The translations under genes and the position numbers were made by a program. A DNA stretch of 64,000 bases from Streptomyces sp. A0958. GTDB lineage: Bacteria; Actinomycetota; Actinomycetes; Streptomycetales; Streptomycetaceae. Of the stretch, positions 61,481-64,000 are shown piece after piece. The DNA lies in the NCBI RefSeq assembly GCF_004795035.1, contig NZ_SSBK01000014.1:102250-166249 (forward strand), in the 5' to 3' direction. The number at the start of each line of letters is the position of its first letter. Position 1 is the first letter of the stretch. The notes beneath the pieces were generated by a model, which searched no databases, was not told where the DNA came from, and saw nothing but the letters and a program-made list of their open reading frames with translations.

Positions 61481-62353
61481 GTGACGGACTCTATGGCCGA
61501 CATTGCACGCGTCGGAGTGGTGGGCTGCGGCCAGATGGGCGCCGGCATCGCGGAGGTGTGCGCCCGCAGCGGCCTCGACGTCAAGGTGGCCGAGACGACC
61601 GGCGAGGCACTGGAGATCGGCCGCACCCGGCTCCACAACTCGCTGTCGAAGGCGGCCGAGCGCGGCAAGATCACCACGGAGGAGCGGGACGAGACGCTGG
61701 ACCGCCTCAGCTTCACCACCGACCTCGGCGAGTTCGCCGACCGTGACCTCGTCATCGAGGCCGTCGTGGAGAACGAGCAGGTCAAGACCGAGATCTTCCA
61801 GGTACTCGACCAGGTCGTGACCCGCCCGGACGCGATCCTCGCCTCCAACACCTCCTCGATCCCGCTGGTGAAGCTGGCCGTCGCGACCTCCCGCCCGGAC
61901 ATGGTCATCGGCATCCACTTCTTCAACCCGGCGCCGGTGCAGAAGCTGGTCGAGCTGATCCCCGCGCTGACCACGTCGGACGAGACGATCGCGCGTTCCG
62001 AGGCCGTGGTGCAGGACGTACTGGGCAAGCACCCGATCCGCGCCCAGGACCGCTCCGGCTTCGTCGTCAACGCCCTGCTGATCCCGTACCTGCTCTCCGC
62101 GATCCGGATGTTCGAGTCGGGCATCGCCAGCCGCGAGGACATCGACAACGGCATGGAGATGGGCTGCGCCCACCCGATGGGCCCGCTCAAGCTCGCGGAC
62201 CTGATCGGCCTGGACACCGTGGCCTCGGTCGCCGACTCGATGTACGCCGAGTACAAGGAGCCCCTGTACGCCGCTCCCCCGCTGCTCCAGCGGATGGTGG
62301 ACGCGGGCCGGCTGGGCCGGAAGTCGGGGTCGGGGTTCTACCCGTACGCGTGA
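61481..62353 (+). CDS. 3-hydroxyacyl-CoA (3-hydroxybutyryl-CoA) dehydrogenase
   Basis: 290 aa with the NAD motif VGVVGCGQMGAGIAEVCARS, SNTSSIPL, GIHFFNPAPVQKLVELIP (catalytic His) and DRSGFVVNALLIPY; C-terminal helical domain with GCAHPMGPLKLADLIG. It oxidises or forms (S)-3-hydroxybutyryl-CoA, supplying butyryl-CoA for polyketide and ethylmalonyl-CoA metabolism. GTG 61481 (GAGAGGCACGAG upstream) is preferred; ATG 61493 is an in-frame alternative. Confidence 0.95.
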   Translation: MTDSMADIARVGVVGCGQMGAGIAEVCARSGLDVKVAETTGEALEIGRTRLHNSLSKAAERGKITTEERDETLDRLSFTTDLGEFADRDLVIEAVVENEQVKTEIFQVLDQVVTRPDAILASNTSSIPLVKLAVATSRPDMVIGIHFFNPAPVQKLVELIPALTTSDETIARSEAVVQDVLGKHPIRAQDRSGFVVNALLIPYLLSAIRMFESGIASREDIDNGMEMGCAHPMGPLKLADLIGLDTVASVADSMYAEYKEPLYAAPPLLQRMVDAGRLGRKSGSGFYPYA

Positions 62354-63124
62354 CGGCTCGCCTGCGGGCCCGGCGCTCGCGCCGCCGGGCCCGCCAGGAC
62401 ACGTTCCCCGAGGTAAGGACCGTGTGCGGCCCCGAAGGGCCTCTTCTTCTACTGCCGACCCGGTGCCCTGCCGGAGCGCTACGGAGCGACTGCGCGGATG
62501 CGCGAGCCCGAAGCCCTGAGCCTTTCAGCGCTGTCGCAGCCTTCCGTGCCTGTACTGCGAAAACTCCCTCGGATGTCCCTCCGACAGAGCTGAAAGTCCC
62601 TGAAAAGTCCCTGGCGACTCAGACCCGGGACCTACGCATTGCGAGTACGCGAGCGATCCTGACACACCGTGCGCGGGAGTGCCGCCAGATGTCGTTTCGC
62701 CTGGTCAGACGGCCCTAGCTAGGGGCGCTCATGTTGTCCCGTGTCGGCACGTCCAGAGGGGTCCGCGCCCCCTTCGCCCTCACTGACTCCGCGACGGCCC
62801 CCTCCTGGCGGTGCGGCGACTCACCACAACTGTCCGCGCCTGGGGAAGCAGGGGCACTGCAGTTCGGCGGCTCGTTGGCTCACAGAGTCGACGTGGTCCG
62901 CGTTGCGGCAAATACATGCGCCCCGTGTGCCGCAGGGACGTGCTCGGGCTGGATACCCTGAGGCGGGTGATCGGACCAGCCGAGCAGCAGGATGCGCGTC
63001 AGCATCGGCGGGTCGAGTTTGCCCCGACCTGACGCGGCGCGGCTACCGGCGGCCAGGATAAGGAAAGTGGCCGCGCTAACCGGCCGGGAACACTGCCCCG
63101 TGCTGACGCGGCTGCCCATTTTGA
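62354..63124. other. 771-bp region without a supported gene; possible integration scar
   Basis: Open frames are short and lack ribosome sites. On the minus strand, 62650-62616 read ACTCGCAATGCGTAGGTC followed by CCGGGTCTGAGTC, a degenerate match to the anticodon and T-arm half of Streptomyces tRNA-Thr(CGT) (ACTCGTAATGCGTAGGTCT). Just left lie near-direct copies of CTGAAAGTCCC and CTGAAAAGTCCC. This arrangement resembles a decayed attachment site. Otherwise I see nothing clear. Confidence 0.4.
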
Positions 63125-63850
63125 CTACCGGACTTCCGTTGAGACCGGATGAAGGAAGAAGAGGCACTGGGCCGCGTTGAATTCGCGCACCTCAGCGATG
63201 AAGCGGAACTTGTCGCCTACGCCGACGGTGGCGGGGATCTTCTTGCCGGTCAGGTGCAGGTTCCCGGTGTTGACGTCCTCGTACTTGAAGGCCGGGCCGA
63301 TCGTCGTGTTCGCCCCCTCGTCGCCTGGGCCCAGAAGGAAGTCGTAGCGGGTCTCGTAGTCACCATGGGGCGCCATGTGCCTGATCGAACCGTTGAACGC
63401 GACCGTCTGGCCCTCATACCCGGTCGCGAAGTCCAGGTTCGCGTCGTCGCACGAGTCCGCCTTCAGCAATGCCGCGAACTCCGGGTTCTTCTCAGGCGTG
63501 ATCACCTCGGCGGCAGCAGACTCGGCCGCGGTCGGCATCGGCGTAGTGGAAGGCTTCTCGCTCGCAGCAGTCATCGACTTGCGTGCATCGTCCTTCTTCC
63601 CATCTCCGTCACTGAGCGCAGAGGCAGCGCCGATGACGATGGCCAGGATCACAAGAACGGCGGCTGCCGAGCCGATCAGGAGCCACGGCTGCGGCTTCTT
63701 CGGCCGACGGAATTTGAGAGTTGAGCGAAGCATGACCTGGGTCTGTTCAATGAGCTCCCATCCATCCTTCTCCATCTTCGAGATCGCCAAGCCGCCTGTG
63801 CCGCGAACTGTCTGCACGGTCTTATGCTCGTACTTGATCTCGTCGGCCAT
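63125..63850 (-). CDS. Membrane protein with DUF4839-like domain, 241 aa
   Basis: The N-terminal 50 residues resemble DUF4177-type leader sequences (YEHKTVQTVRGTGGLAI; KDGWELIEQTQ). A transmembrane helix follows (LLIGSAAAVLVILAIVIGAA), then a Ser/Thr/Ala-rich linker and a C-terminal domain with FAALLKADSCDDANLDF and YDFLLGPGDEG, as in DUF4839. GC3 is lower than in neighbours (more A/T), suggesting recent arrival. Function unknown. ATG 63850. Confidence 0.82.
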   Translation of the reverse strand: MADEIKYEHKTVQTVRGTGGLAISKMEKDGWELIEQTQVMLRSTLKFRRPKKPQPWLLIGSAAAVLVILAIVIGAASALSDGDGKKDDARKSMTAASEKPSTTPMPTAAESAAAEVITPEKNPEFAALLKADSCDDANLDFATGYEGQTVAFNGSIRHMAPHGDYETRYDFLLGPGDEGANTTIGPAFKYEDVNTGNLHLTGKKIPATVGVGDKFRFIAEVREFNAAQCLFFLHPVSTEVR

Positions 63851-63896
63851 GCGGCTCCGCGCCCCCTAAATGAGGCTCTCCTGCCGTATGTGTGGG

Positions 63897-64000
63897 TCAT
63901 CTTGTTGTGGGTTGGCGGCCGGGGAGGGTGGGTTTGTCTCCGGCGAGGGTGAGCATGACGAGGGCGATGATCGCGTCGGCGGTGTGGAAGCCGAAGCCGC
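63897..64000 (-). pseudogene. C-terminal tail of a probable transposase (partial at edge)
   Basis: From the right edge the minus strand reads GFGFHTADAIIALVMLTLAG, then DKPTLPGRQPTTR and a stop at 63897. Tails of the type GFRxxxAxIALxMLxLGGxxPxLPGR end ISL3-type transposases by my memory. Only the last ~34 residues lie in the window. The gene may be intact beyond the edge. Confidence 0.45.

Overview
The window is very GC-rich, with coding regions that use almost only G or C at the third codon position, GTG and TTG starts, a developmental gene (ssgB), TAT-type secreted proteins and many palindromic terminators. All of this points to a Streptomyces chromosome. The gene order around thrS, ssgB, cobA, metNIQ and argCJBDR resembles, from memory, the S. 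coelicolor SCO15xx core region. This is therefore mostly ordinary chromosome with islands of gene decay and a more accessory right edge.

Layout. 1-8.9 kb: an unknown membrane protein, a HIT phosphorylase, a decayed potassium-channel gene, thrS, two truncated gene ends abutting each other, and two identical tRNA-Val(CAC) genes flanking a large multi-pass membrane protein. 9-16 kb: ssgB, a CGNR regulator, a CE7 esterase behind a LacI-type palindrome, a DsbA-like protein, a double-GNAT protein and the folate pair pabB-pabC. 16.1-16.65 kb: a tRNA operon (Gly, Cys, three Val) with promoter and terminator. 17-27.4 kb: a membrane-anchored Ser/Thr kinase, a TrmH methyltransferase and cobalamin genes (cobA, a BluB-CobT fusion with a ~590-residue disordered N-terminus, cobL). 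27.4-30.5 kb: the methionine importer metNIQ with a possible leader peptide. 30.8-38.6 kb: small membrane proteins, a 179-bp MITE-like element, GNAT, sigma-like, GDPD, PlsC, a TetR/MFS pair and an aldo/keto reductase.

38.7-45.9 kb: arginine genes on the minus strand, argC-J-B-D-R with stop/start overlaps between C/J, J/B and B/D, then argH. A secreted L,D-transpeptidase-like gene sits between argR and argH on the opposite strand. ARG-box palindromes precede argC and argH, so the ArgR encoded here probably controls both. argG is not in the window. 45.9-51.4 kb: a divergent LysR/SDR pair, a TPR gene remnant, a VOC protein, a frameshifted gene, a GlxA-type regulator and a GAPDH. 51.6-61.3 kb: an FG-GAP secreted protein, a DUF5997/LysR-effector-domain pair, DinB, a cyclophilin, a Clp-N/HTH protein with paired operators at its start, a phosphatase-like protein lacking its catalytic His, a MocR/EamA pair whose start codons share one CATG, DUF1918 and a TAT-exported glycosidase.

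61.5-64 kb: a 3-hydroxyacyl-CoA dehydrogenase, then about 770 bp without a recognisable gene that holds a degenerate tRNA-Thr-like stretch, a DUF4839-type membrane protein and the tail of what is probably a transposase. This edge looks like an integration scar.

The most notable items are the BluB-CobT fusion, the MITE that supplies a stop codon, the possible leader peptide before metNIQ, the self-contained Clp-N/HTH locus with two matching palindromes, the shared CATG start, and several gene remnants (K+ channel, two truncated ends upstream of thrS, TPR tail, a frameshifted DUF6193-like gene). I did not find a clear, wholly new multi-gene system.
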